64,000 nucleotides of DNA from Circinella minor. Taxonomy: Eukaryota > Mucoromycota > Mucoromycetes > Mucorales > Lichtheimiaceae. Made by a program: the position numbers and the translations under genes. Every line of letters begins with the position of its first letter. Within the stretch, counting starts at the first letter, position 1. The stretch is from the NCBI GenBank assembly GCA_016758965.1, contig JAEPRB010000002.1:310001-374000 (forward strand), read 5' to 3'. Below are positions 25,173-36,771 of this stretch, in pieces. The notes under the pieces were generated by a model. It was not told where the DNA came from, searched no databases, and was given only the letters and a program-made list of their open reading frames with translations.

Positions 25173-28100
25173 AGTAAAATATTTTGATCGTCGCTTTTTT
25201 TCTAGCTCTGTCAACTATTTTTGTGTGTAAAATAAATATGCGTTCAAATAATGTGCGTATGATATCTTCGTATGCTTAGCGGATAATGACTTTCTGGAAT
25301 AAGGAGGTTGAATTGGTGGGCTGTTACCACTACTACAGCAACCGCAAATTATTCTTGTAATGATTATGTGTGAATATGGTGGAAGTAGTGCAGTTGATTG
25401 GTTTCAAAAAAAATGTTAAAGAGAAAGAAAAGAAGTGCTTTTAGGGATATAATTGAGTGAGTGACTGAAGAGAGAGAAGGAGAAGATATATTAACTATGT
25501 TATGTAAGAAGCTGACTGTTGTTTAGTTCATGAAGTGAAAAGAAGGAAAGGAGACGTTTTTTTTGGGACGGATTGAATTGGTAGCCGAATGTAAGCGATG
25601 GGAAATTTGATTGCTGTGTTTAGTTGTGTATTATTATTATTATTAGTAGTAGTATTCTGTGACGAGGGTGAGGTGAATAAAAAGAAGAGGAGAGTTTCTG
25701 TTGTCTTGATTGGGTCTTCAACACCTGATTGAAAAAAGTGCTCAAGTCCTCATATAATTATTTCTTGCTTTTGATCAAGCTTTTCTAAGCTTCCTCCTTT
25801 TATCAAAACATCCCCCCCAAATTCCCCCTTCAAACTTGATTGGTTGACTATTTAATCAAAACTCTTATTACCCTCAAATAAAAGTCCATTGTCATCTTTT
25901 TCTTTGTGACAATATGTAAATCAAGACAATTTATGAATAGTTGTTAAAAAGAATATTTTCTTATACCAGACGTGGTAGTGTGGGTACAAGCTGGGTGTGA
26001 GCTGCATTAGTTATTGTGGTATCTGTTGCATTTGTCATAGAAACTCAAGTTATGCTTTCTTTTTTCCTTTTTCTTGTGGTACATTGTCAATGTCATGTGG
26101 TCACCCCCCTTTTTTTTTCTTGCCCTCAGTTTACATATACATAAATAGTCAGTGCCAAATAAAAAAAAAATAACAATGTTTTATATATCAGGCGAGTTTA
26201 CCTAAACAAAAAATAATATTATTATCACTTGATCAGCTGGGAAAAGAAAGAGAGAGAAAATATTTTCAAGTTCCCATCTATTCATTTTTAACATTTTCTT
26301 TGGCACGGACCAAGAGGAGAATGGGAGTTTGTCAGTTCACTGTGACAAAAAGAGCTTTCATGTGCGGGGTAAAATGAGTTGCTATAATAACCAAAAGGCG
26401 AGTCACTACAAAAGAGTTCATACATTTGTTGTTAGGATCGGCGTGGTTCTCACGATGCACTTAGTTAAACTCATACTTTTCTTCTATAATATCGCGTGAT
26501 TTAACTACCCCAAAAAAAGACAACGTCTTCTCGTATTTCCCATATCTCTATTATTATTTTAACCTCTTCATATTATCTTGTGTTATTTCTTGTCCTCATT
26601 ATACCAACTCTTCAAGTGATGTAGAAATGGTCTGGGAAAGGAAAGAAGAAGAATATAAGGAAGAAATAAATTTATCCCTTTGTAATCAGTTTAAAAAAGA
26701 AGAATTATCAGGCTGAATTAAAAAGTGCATATTGATAATCTTTGACATATATGTAAGACGATAAGATTCTTTTCTTAAAAAAATTAAACTGTTTCAGATA
26801 TTTAGATAAGTTTTCAAGGAATTATTGATTAAATTTTGTATCATCATCACTTAATTTTTTATCGTCAAAGTACATACGTAATTAACTCGCTAAGCCAATA
26901 AAAGTAATAATGATCTCCAAAAGAACTAAAAAAAAATAAGCAATAGTGTAAGAAAAAGAAACATACTATTGTCTAAATGTATTATTCTCAGAAGTGTCTA
27001 TGACTTAAGCAGCAAAAATGAAATATGTAAATAATCAGGCTCCCAGCGCTCCACCTAATCATGCTTCTATTTGTCAAAATAATACGATCAAACTTATTTG
27101 AATGAGACTTAAAAGTGAAGCATATACTCAGTTTACTACTATAAATCTATACAGTATTTACAGCTTTTCTAATAGTAAGTGGCGTGTGAAATAGCTCGAA
27201 ATTTCAATTGATAATTGAACCGAGTGACGATTTGGCAAAGAAACACCATCGTAGTCAAATTGCATCTTCTTCTTTTTAGTGATGTACGTTTTGGGTTTCC
27301 ATATACTTGATAACCTAAAGAGTTTAACGCCATTGGAATCACTGGTATTACATATAGTAGTATAATAGTGGATAGCTACAACCATTTTCTCTATTACTTT
27401 AAGAATCTTCTGAGTAAAAGAACGACATCATGGAGCGTTTTATCTATTCTCAATAATTATCAACCAACATATACCATTGTTATTGATTTAAGTTAATTAA
27501 TAGTGAATGTAAATCGATGTCTTGTGTTCCCTTACACCAGGAACTCCATGTTATTTCACTTTGAATCCTGGAAAAAAAATATGCTTTGTTATAAACAAAA
27601 TGCTTGCATAAATCCATGGAAAGGTGAACAATAAATTTCCAAGAACCCAGCGAACCGCTCTTTTTTTTAAGCAATTAGCATTTGGAGACCAGATTACTTT
27701 TGACCAACCGCTAATGGAATGAATAACAATGGGAATATCCTTCCTACATTAAAACGACACTACAAAATTGAATTAATCGCTTTCCATGGTTAGCATTTCC
27801 CAGCAAGCTTCTTTTTTCACACGCATTCATCTATTTTTATGATTCAGTTCCATGAATTGTTGCACACCTATCTGCAACCTCGATGACTATAAACAAAACC
27901 ACTGAGCTAGTAAATGACTCACTGCAATATCATGCACCATTAATAGATTAAGGTAACATATTTTTGCAACAATTGAACTGTGCGGCTGAAGCCTACTTTG
28001 TCAAGTATAAATGTTTTTTCAATGTATATCATCCCCGAAACCAGGTCTATAATGTAATAAATTATTAGTTGAAAGTGTAAGTCAGAAACGTATACTATCA

Positions 28101-29399
28101 TTGATTCACCATTAAATTTAAATCGACATATCTGGCCCCCAACTAACTAATTGGATGATTCAATGTGAAGAACTTCTCAAGGCCGATATTTAATTTGACC
28201 CGAAGTTTTGTAGAAATTGAAAAAATGCAAGATATTTTTTATATCGATCGGTACGTAGATTGTGTTCTTTAAAGTTTTTGATTCCATGGAGAGAAAAGTA
28301 GCAAAGAAGGCCCAAAACTTCTATGAAGAAATGTACTAATTGTTGACATTAGAGCTCTAACTCCTCCAAAGATAAAAGGTAAATGTGTGCGACAAGTACG
28401 CCAGCATTTTTTTTACCAAGACAATTGAAGAAAGTTACTGTAAAAATGATACTTATCCCCAGCATGATTCACACAATGGTACCGCGCAGAAGAATCAGTC
28501 AACATCTACTGTGCTTTAGGTAAGACAAAAGTACACAGTTCAGTCAATAATTTACTTGGATAAATAAAATTCAATAAAGATAATTCTTTCTTTCCTTACT
28601 TAATTGTTACAGATGTATGGTTTTTTTCCCAAGGTGTGTGGGGATGCTATATTGATATATAACGATACATAATACTTGAATGTTCCAAGTATTTTGTATT
28701 ATGGATATAGTACATCAAAATATTTGTATTCATATAAACCGATTCTTATACATAACGTATCAGTTTTGCAGCTATAAAACTGTCCTAAAGAACAAACAAA
28801 CAAAAATAAAAGATTACAAAACAAGAAAGGAGTCAGAAAAACAAAAGTCAATGCAAAGATGTTTTATAAACATCATATTGCCTGTACGTACCTGTTTCAC
28901 CCAAAAGAAAATCGGATGGTAATTTACGTTCCTACTCTTTATTAGCTGCTCCCAAGATAAATTATTTGTGAATAATATAAAAAGTATGATGGCATCAGTA
29001 ATAGGATGTTATATATATATATAATCTATGATAATATGAGAGCAAGATAGCCATGTTCCAACAGAAGTTGAATATAAAAACGGGTTTTGATTATCAAGGA
29101 TTATATCCTAATAAAAATCAGTAAATTAACTTAATATATTACTTGTTCTCCAAATACTTCTTTCATTTATTCCCTTAATCCCTTGATGCCAACAATTAAC
29201 CATTGTCATGGATACCATTAAACCCAATCACAGTTTCTCACTAAAAGTGATGATAGAAACGCATGTTTTCCAGCACCGACAAAAAACGCCCTCTTATTAC
29301 TGCTCCGACAAATTGTTGGCTGGGCATTTCAACCACCATCTATATTCCTCAACTAAGTTTCTGTTCTTTTTTTATTTTACATCTCGATAATAAGAAATA
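25173..29399. other. Intergenic: RIM15 upstream region, gene-poor tract and V-ATPase D promoter
   Basis: The first kilobase or so upstream of RIM15 contains an ATT-type microsatellite (about 25630-25650) and C-runs (25811-25817 and 25823-25827). Part of it is probably a long 5' leader or promoter. From about 27150 to 28530 the minus strand holds several open stretches that may be decayed coding sequence (listed separately). The rest shows nothing recognisable. Confidence 0.5.
27158..28530 (-). pseudogene. Possible decayed gene or mobile-element remnant
   Basis: Open stretches on the minus strand, in more than one frame and separated by stops, encode peptides of fairly balanced composition, for example ARYHCVNHAGDKYHFYSN (about 28500-28440), IPIVIHSISGWSKVIWSPNA (about 27740-27680) and QFDYDGVSLPNRHSVQLS (about 27260-27210). 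No catalytic motif, terminal repeat or family is recognisable. This could be an old transposon copy or a dead gene; chance remains possible. Confidence 0.2.
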
Positions 29400-30799
29400 A
29401 TGTCAGGTGCTAATCAGCGAATTAACATTTTCCCTACGCGCATGTACGTCTTGTATTAAGCAAAATACAACTTGTTGGAAATGAGAAAATCTTTACAATG
29501 GGAATTGAGAAGGAAACTAAATATTTTATTTCTTTTTTTTTTTTTTTTTTTACATTTAGGGCCCTGACGACCATGAAGACCCGACTTAAGGGAGCTCAAA
29601 CTGGTCATTCATTGCTCAAACGTAAAGCCGAGGCACTTACAAAACGTTTCCGTACTATTACTCACCGTATTGATGAGGTTTGACATATATACTGCTGAAA
29701 GTTTTATTTTGAAAGAATAAACATATAACTAACATGCATATTTATTTATTAGCTTAAAAGAAAGATGGGCCAAATCATGCAAGCGGCATCATTTTCACTC
29801 GCTGAAGTACAATATGCTGCTGGTGATATTAGGTATGTTTACATGTTATAAAAGCATTTTATATACTTTCTGTAATATGTAGCAAACGTTGAACAAAGCT
29901 TTCAAATTTTGATGGGTTTATATGCCTTTGTTTTTTTTTTAATTAGTTATCAAATTCAAGAAAACAGCAAATCGGCCCAATTACGTGTCCGAGCAAACCA
30001 GGAAAATGTATCTGGTGTCATGTTACCTACCTTTTCCATGTATACCGAAGGCAATAACGGTAAACTATTTAATATTTTCATTTCAAATTTATTACTATTA
30101 TTATTGACCCGCTGAATATACATGTTGATCTGTGCATATGTGTGTTTATGGGGATTCAATAGCATTCGAATTCACTGGTTTGGGACGTGGTGGTCAGCAT
30201 ATTCAGCGATCCAAGGAAGTATACAGAAAAGCTGTCGAAACATTGATCGAGCTTGCCAGTTTACAGACCGCCTTTGTCATTTTGGATGAAGTCATTAAAG
30301 CCACCAACCGCCGTGTCAATGCAATTGAGCATGTTATTATTCCTCGTTACGAAAATACCATCAAGTATATCATTTCTGAACTCGATGAACAAGACAGAGA
30401 AGAGTTTTTCAGGTATTCAAAGTTCTTTTTTGAGCTATTTGAGGGTGATAAATGCGCCAAAATAACTCATTTTGATTCATTTTGATTCATGTTTCTTCTT
30501 TTCATGTAGATTAAAGAAAGTTCAAGGTAAAAAGAAGGAAAGAGCTGCTGCTGAAGAGGAAGCGCGAAGCAAACAAGCCATTGCCTTGGGAGAAGGTGGG
30601 TTATATTTTTTGTTATTATTATTATCATTATTATAATTGGTTCTGCTACTATTAAAAAGAAAGGGGAGAGATTGAATAAAAATTCTGGAGCTAATCTATG
30701 ATACAAAAATAAATAAATATAGCACCTGAGTTCCGTGCAGCTGATGAAACGGGTCAGATTGATTTGATGGATCAAGGTGATGAGGATCTTATCTTTTAA
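29400..30799 (+). CDS. VMA8: V-type H+-ATPase subunit D (central rotor stalk)
   Basis: Subunit D is part of the rotating central stalk that couples ATP hydrolysis in V1 to proton pumping in Vo on vacuoles and other acidic organelles. Seven exons (29400-29443, 29560-29677, 29753-29832, 29947-30059, 30163-30412, 30510-30595, 30723-30799) join to 255 aa, almost exactly the usual length. The N-terminus [20 protein letters not shown] and the segment [13 protein letters not shown] are family hallmarks. The two long helices (residues about 15-70 and 130-200, with [21 protein letters not shown]) form the coiled coil. The start codon lies in a small first exon whose last codon is split by the first intron. 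The donor of intron 2 reads GTTTGA, a weak site, but frame and homology support it. The gene converges with the membrane-protein gene at 30958, leaving 158 nt between stop codons. Confidence 0.97.
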
Positions 30800-30957
30800 A
30801 GAAAAAAAAGAATATAAATCAAATACGATAAAGATGAATGAAACGAGAGTGATGAAGAAAACAAATAAAGATATTGTAAAGTGTAGTAATTCTTGTAATA
30901 ACATCGACTATGTTTTTGTTGCTGTTGGTCTTGCTATTGTATATTGATGAGAAACAT

Positions 30958-32027
30958 TTATCTATGGCTGTTGGGCGTTTGAATGTATCCTGGGATATAT
31001 TGGTGAGTTGGTGGAGGCGGTGGAGGTTGATGTTGGCGTGCTGACGATGCAAGCATATCGGAAGAAGAAGCAGCATTCCATGCATGATATCCAATCATTT
31101 CCTCGTTTTGTGGTCGAAACTCTTCGAAATCATCTCTTGAAGTTTGCTGTTTTGATATACGTGATCCCACAGCTATTGTTGCAGCTGGATTATTTTGCTG
31201 TCGTTTTTTTCGTATCAGAAAGAAGATAATGGCACCCAAGATAGCTAAACCACCAAGCGCACCAAAGATACCACCAGCGATTGCGCCACCATTACCACCA
31301 CCATTATCTTCAGCACGGGAATTGGTAGCGAATAGTGTGGGCGCAGTTGTTGTTGAAGATCCTAAAGTAGGATAGGGTGCTATATTATTACTATTATCTG
31401 CTGGTGCTGGCTCTCCTGTTGGTTGAGAAAATACGTCTGTTGCAGCTAAATAATATTATAATAATAACCGAGACACAATAATAGCATTAGTTTGAATTTA
31501 ATATTCAAAGACTGGTACAAAAATTTACAAACTCACGTTGTTGCTGTTGCGATGGAGATGGTGCTGACCCTGGTTGTGGTTGAGGCAATGGGTCATCATC
31601 ACCCGTTGGATCTCCTGAAAACGTATCATCACCTGTGGGATCTTCTGAGCCACTTGAATCGTCCCCCATGGGGTCATCATCCTCTAAATAAGTAATCATT
31701 TTAAGCTTGTGTTATTTAACTGTTTCTGTCATACTCTAAAAAAGTTTGCACCCCTTTCAATATTTCCTTTTATTCTGCTTATTAGTCTCATCTTTATTCA
31801 TCCTTTCTTGGTTTGTTTTCCCATTTTTTCTATCTTTTTTATATATTCATTTCTTAATCCACAGGAAAGAGCTATACTACATAATATCATTTTTGTATGA
31901 CCACTTTGCCAATATGGGACTTGCCTTCAGTATCCAATTGAGCTGATGCTACAGACCACAATGTAGCACATAGTAGTAATTGGGTAACCCAGTCGATAAC
32001 AACGATGGATTTAACGAAAGTTGGCAT
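30958..32027 (-). CDS. Type I single-pass membrane protein, mucin-like, with proline-rich cytoplasmic tail
   Basis: Exons 32027-31925, 31683-31537 and 31445-30958 join to 245 aa. A signal peptide (about 1-29, hydrophobic core ending in SVASA) is followed by an extracellular part rich in Asp, Pro, Ser, Thr and Gly, with repeated GDDP/PTGDD units (residues 36-65) and likely O-glycosylation. One membrane span (about 138-160, GGLAILGAIIFFLI) ends at RKKR, and the tail contains SRDDFEEFRPQNEE and a PPPPPP run. This layout resembles fungal wall-stress sensors and other single-pass surface proteins, but no WSC or other sensor domain is present, so the role is open. Intron 1 appears to use a GC donor (GCAAGT); only that choice gives a continuous frame with the downstream exon. 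Confidence 0.72.
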
Positions 32028-35000
32028 GAAAAAAATGGGTTTATAAAAGAAAAAGTAAAAAAAAAGAAAAGAAAAGGAGAAAAATAAATAAATGAAAAAA
32101 AGGGGGAATAAGCAGATATTGAATCTTCATTTTGAAAAAGAAGCATGTTCAGGAGGTGAGACTATATCAATTTTTTTAGTGTATATTTTCCAGACAACAA
32201 ACATGCAGTTTCATTTGTGAGAGATAGGGCTTCAACTTTGTTAAATTGATTAACTGAAAAAGTCTTTTTTTTTAATATTAAAATTTACTAGTTTACTTAT
32301 ATGTATAAGGAATTTGTTATTTGGATTATATCTTATATATTGGGCGTTCTTTTTAATAATAGCTTTATCAAGTAGAAATAGGGAAAATATAAACTCAATT
32401 CTTTCTTTTTCATTTAGTCTTATAAACGTTGAGGTGTTATTATCAACGTATGGAATATAAACCAACGTCTCTGGTTAATAGATTAGTCTCTTATTAAGCT
32501 TATTATATTTTCGATGTATTTCATAGTGAGCAACATTGTTTGTCATGGATAATCTTATTTTTATTATCTCGATTACATCTCGATGACTGATCACCTTTGA
32601 AAATTTCATTCACTGAGGCGATTAGATGCATCAACTCTGTGTCAAGATTAGGTTAATAACTTATAATAAATCTTCGCTTTGCAAATATTTGATGTCAGCT
32701 TGGCCTCTTGCTCTTATTGCTCGAGTTGATATCTAAACTCGTTACAAAAGTATTCAAGCCCACTGGCCGCAAATTATGAGGATAGAATTATGATGCTGAG
32801 CAGTTGAAATAGATGCCGTGTAACTTCAACCCATTTGCCCTTTTTCTAATTGCTTTTTGTATATGTTTTTGACTCGAACTTTTTTATTTTATTGTTTTAT
32901 TAACGTTGGGATTCAGTTGAAGTTCATTTTAAAAGAAGTACGTATTGATATACTACATGAATTCAATCTAGTAGTTTGAATATTTTGTGGGTGAACAAGT
33001 TTTTACTCGGTTTTTCCAATGTGGAACATGATTATAGTAATATTTTCGCATTAGTGTTTACCTCTCACTACTCTGATATAAATGGTAAACAACTCGTGCT
33101 ACAGTACTTACTTCCCAACGTAAGAGATGATAAAGCAAATAACTAGTTATTATATATTTTTAAATAAAGTTCACTGAGCACTATTTACTAGTTTATGAAA
33201 AGGAAGAGAAACTGTTGATTAGTATTATTGTTAATGAGGTTTACGAGGCTAAGTATTACTTTCTATATATTATTATCTATCACATATATACAATAAAAAT
33301 ACTGCAATAAAATATCAGTTATAAATACATATCTATATATTGATCATGTATATCGTAATATCCTTTCTTGTACTGACTGAAATATACGGAAGTTGCACTG
33401 CTAAAAAGGTATATAGACAGTAATCTTGTAAATAAGGCCAAACCAGAGCTCTTTGGTGATGGATCAGGAAATAAAAGCAGTAGTTTATAGTAAAGTATCA
33501 CGTCGCATTACATTTCTCTTCAAATTGTTCTTTTTTGTTATCTGATGTATAATACTTATCTTACACTAGACTAAGCCTTAAACTGTATTGGCCGCCAGAG
33601 TATTTTATTCGTCGTCAACTTAATACTGGTACCTGCACGAGCCATCCAAACTTACACAAGCTGTTGATATATGTATTTTGTTTATCTTGCGTCGACTTCG
33701 TGATGACTGATCTAGTCTTATTTTTCTTCATCATTGATATTAACGATTGGGACTACATTTTTTCCTTAAAACACTCACTATAGAATGAATAGCTTTCTTG
33801 ACACAATTATACTGTAGGCATTGACACTTTTTATATGTGATGAAGGAGAATGTCCTGTATGTAGTTTCCATATAATATTTTTTGATTTAGTCAAGCTAGT
33901 ATTTTGTCAACCACGAATTCGCCAATATTGCTGTTATTACTTTCTCAAGCGTACTATATCAATGTCACACCTTGTGATTGTATGTAAAAGAGTCATGGAA
34001 ATTGATGGATAGCTGAATCATTAGAATAACGTATCATTAGCCCCACATTACTTTTGAAAACACTACAACCAGATCAACAAATGATCCCAAGCCTCCAAGG
34101 CAGGACTGAGGGTACACAACAGAGAGGTAGTACACAAAGAACTAAAAAAAAAGAGAGAAACACCTTTTTAAGCGTGAGTTTGTACTGTTTAGATTTTCTA
34201 CTATATGAGGAGAATGGCTAGCTGTCTGTATTTTTTAGGTATAGTGATCTAACCTAATTTTTCAATAAAAAATAATTATAGCATCATACAGAGAGTGGTT
34301 TCTGGTCTATTATCATTCAGAATATTAGCATCATATAAATATACTGAAAAGATTGTAAACTATAATAGAAATATTATAATATTATTTAATACATATGTTA
34401 TTTAATTTGTATCATCTATATAGTACGTTATTACAGAAATAGCGTATCGCAGAGATAATTATCAGTATATTTCTTAAAATCACCTTCTGACCTTCCGTAG
34501 CTTTTTCTTGTCTTTCGTGTGTGATGGTGCGCTGTGCATCCCAAACAGTAAAGATACCCGATTTATTTTTGTCTACTTTGAAAGAAAAAGTCCAGCCCAT
34601 TTTCTCTCTCGAAGAAACTTGGCTTAGTATAGTATCAAGGTAACATCGTTATCATATCGGGGTACATTATATGTAGTTAGTGACAAAAAAAGAAAAGACG
34701 TGAAGTTGGAGATACTATATCTTTTCAATTTTGGTGCGTTTATATATCTCAACAAGATCTTTTTTGTTTTGTTTTTGTTTATAATTTAATACATAATATG
34801 TAATAGCAACATTTATACAAGAGCATTGAAGAAAAGAGTAATAGTAATAAAATTAATAAACAAATAGACCCTATTCCACTCGTTCGTTTATCAACAACAC
34901 GACAAAATATTTTTTTGCTAAAAAAACAGTCAAAATTATCATGACAATTGATGAGGCTTGAACAGCTATAATAAGAGATGAGTATAAAAAAGGACGTGTT

Positions 35001-35662
35001 GGTAGCACAAACGGACGACGGTAGCATATTCCGGGTTTCTGATGAGCCGATCACCCGACACAAAACAACATGATTCTCCGAGTTGGCGCTTTCATAGCTT
35101 CGCTGGCTAAAGAATGATTTCTTTTGTTTCCTAGTTCATTTGATTTACACTGTATAAAAACTATGTTGTATGTACGTTTCAGATCATATTTTTTTTTCAA
35201 TACCTGCACAGCACAATTTACGCAGCAACAGTGAAGTAGAGAGGCTGAGTGAAATATTTTTTTTATTCACTTTCTTGGCCTGTTTTTTTTTTTTAAAACA
35301 GCCACACACATCCAAACTTAAAAATATTTTTTTACTATTTTTATCTTTTGTATAACAAAAACAACAAAAGTTTTTTTGGATCAACAATTTCTATTGTGGA
35401 TTATGAAAAAAGTGAACCAGAGGATGGAGGTGACACAGTGAGGCTCGGGCTCGTATGTTACACCATTCCGGTCACTAATCCAAAATCGTACAGAAGAGGC
35501 GGAAAAGTTAAAGCTATATATAAACCGTTTTTTTTTATCTCAAACACATTTGCTCCACATCTTTTTTAGTTTCTTTCTACTTCTTCGTTTTTCTTCTCAT
35601 AAAAAGCAAAGGCATATAAACATTCACATATACAATAAACGCGTAAACATCGATTAAAAATA
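32028..35662. other. Gene-poor intergenic region
   Basis: No gene is firmly supported over 3.6 kb. A short minus-strand frame at 34412-34600 has unbiased composition (listed separately). The stretch from about 34980 to 35660 is the probable promoter and leader of the four-pass membrane protein. Elsewhere I see only AT-rich DNA with stop codons in all frames. Confidence 0.5.
34412..34600 (-). CDS. Hypothetical short protein or isolated exon
   Basis: An ATG-initiated frame begins MGWTFSFKVDKNKSGIFTVW and continues with DAQRTITHERQEKATEGQ before turning into AT-rich filler. The first 39 residues are charged and balanced, unlike chance peptides in this DNA. It may be the first exon of a small gene, a remnant, or chance. 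I recognise no family and find no clear downstream exon. Confidence 0.2.
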   Translation of the reverse strand: MGWTFSFKVDKNKSGIFTVWDAQRTITHERQEKATEGQKVILRNILIIISAIRYFCNNVLYR

Positions 35663-36771
35663 ATGCAAAAGTGCTGTTGTTGTATTTCCCTCAGGTACGA
35701 AAAGCATCTTATTTTTAAATTATCTGGATAAGAAAAAGCGACTTACATCGCGTAATTATTATAGAATCGGTGTCTTGATCATCGCCCTATTCAATCTTGT
35801 AAGCCTAGTAACAAAAAACATCGAGCAATCAAAATATAATAATAATTCCGTCTTTGGATTCATTTGTATATGTAACTTACAGACGATAACGAAATTGTAT
35901 TTCTAATATATTTTATTGTGATTATTCATAGCTTGCAAGTATCGCATCCATTGCTTATTTATGTATTGAACGAGAAAGTACGTGAATTAATAACAAGTGA
36001 CGCATGAACAGCAATATGCACATCGAAAACACTCAGCTTATATTTTCAACAACTTGTCTTTTTTTTTCATTAGATATTTTGGCTTCTCGTGGATCAACAT
36101 ATGTCAACCTTGATGCAGCATATTACGTTTGTATAGCCGTCAGTTGTATTGGTGCTTTGACGTCACTTTTCGGTTTTATTGGTACAATTATTGTAAGCTG
36201 TTTTTCTGACTACTTTAATTTTTTTTTCTCGAAGGAAGATATGAACGCACGAAAATATAATAAAAAAGATAAAACTAATAACTATGGATAATGATTAACT
36301 ATAGCAAAAACGTGGCCTAATTAACATATTCAAGATTGTTTATTGGCTTATGGCAATTTTGGCATTAATTGTTACTGCTGCCACATATATCTTCCTGATC
36401 GTCCGTCGTGGTGATATTGTTGATGGATGTGAATATTATATTGAAAATGGGACTGAAGGATACCCATTGCCTGATGGAATTGATTCACGTGAAGCTTGTG
36501 AAAAGACCATGGTTGGTGTCTTGGTAGGAGGTGGCGTTGGTATTGTTGTTGGCAACATTATATCGGTAAGAAATTAAATAAAAAGCACATACATATAACG
36601 TAATTGGTCAACAATTGTAATATTGAATCATTACTTCCATCATATTATTAGATCTACTTTGCATGTGTAGTCACAGCTTATGCATCTCGCTTAAAGCAAC
36701 GTGTCCAACATCATCCACTTCGCGATCTCGAAGATTTCCCTCAAACGTCATACAAGACATCAGTATACTAA
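35663..36771 (+). CDS. Four-pass membrane protein with Cys-rich N-terminus
   Basis: Six exons (35663-35694, 35765-35798, 35932-35977, 36074-36192, 36305-36565, 36652-36771) join to 203 aa. The N-terminus is MQKCCCCISLR, a cluster of four cysteines next to the first membrane span and so a likely palmitoylation site. Hydrophobic spans lie at about 12-32, 53-77, 88-108 and 146-176. The extracellular loop between spans 3 and 4 has two cysteines (DGCEYYIENG and REACEKT) that could form a disulphide, and one N-glycosylation sequon (NGT). The topology is tetraspanin-like, but the CCG motif of true tetraspanins is missing. The tail is basic, then acidic (HHPLRDLEDFPQTSYKT). I do not recognise the family; similar small proteins exist across fungi without known function. 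Confidence 0.75.

Noticed and set aside
25173..25214. N-terminal extension of RIM15 by 14 codons
   Set aside because: The frame is open upstream but has no ATG, only a TTG, so the ATG at 25172 is the better start.
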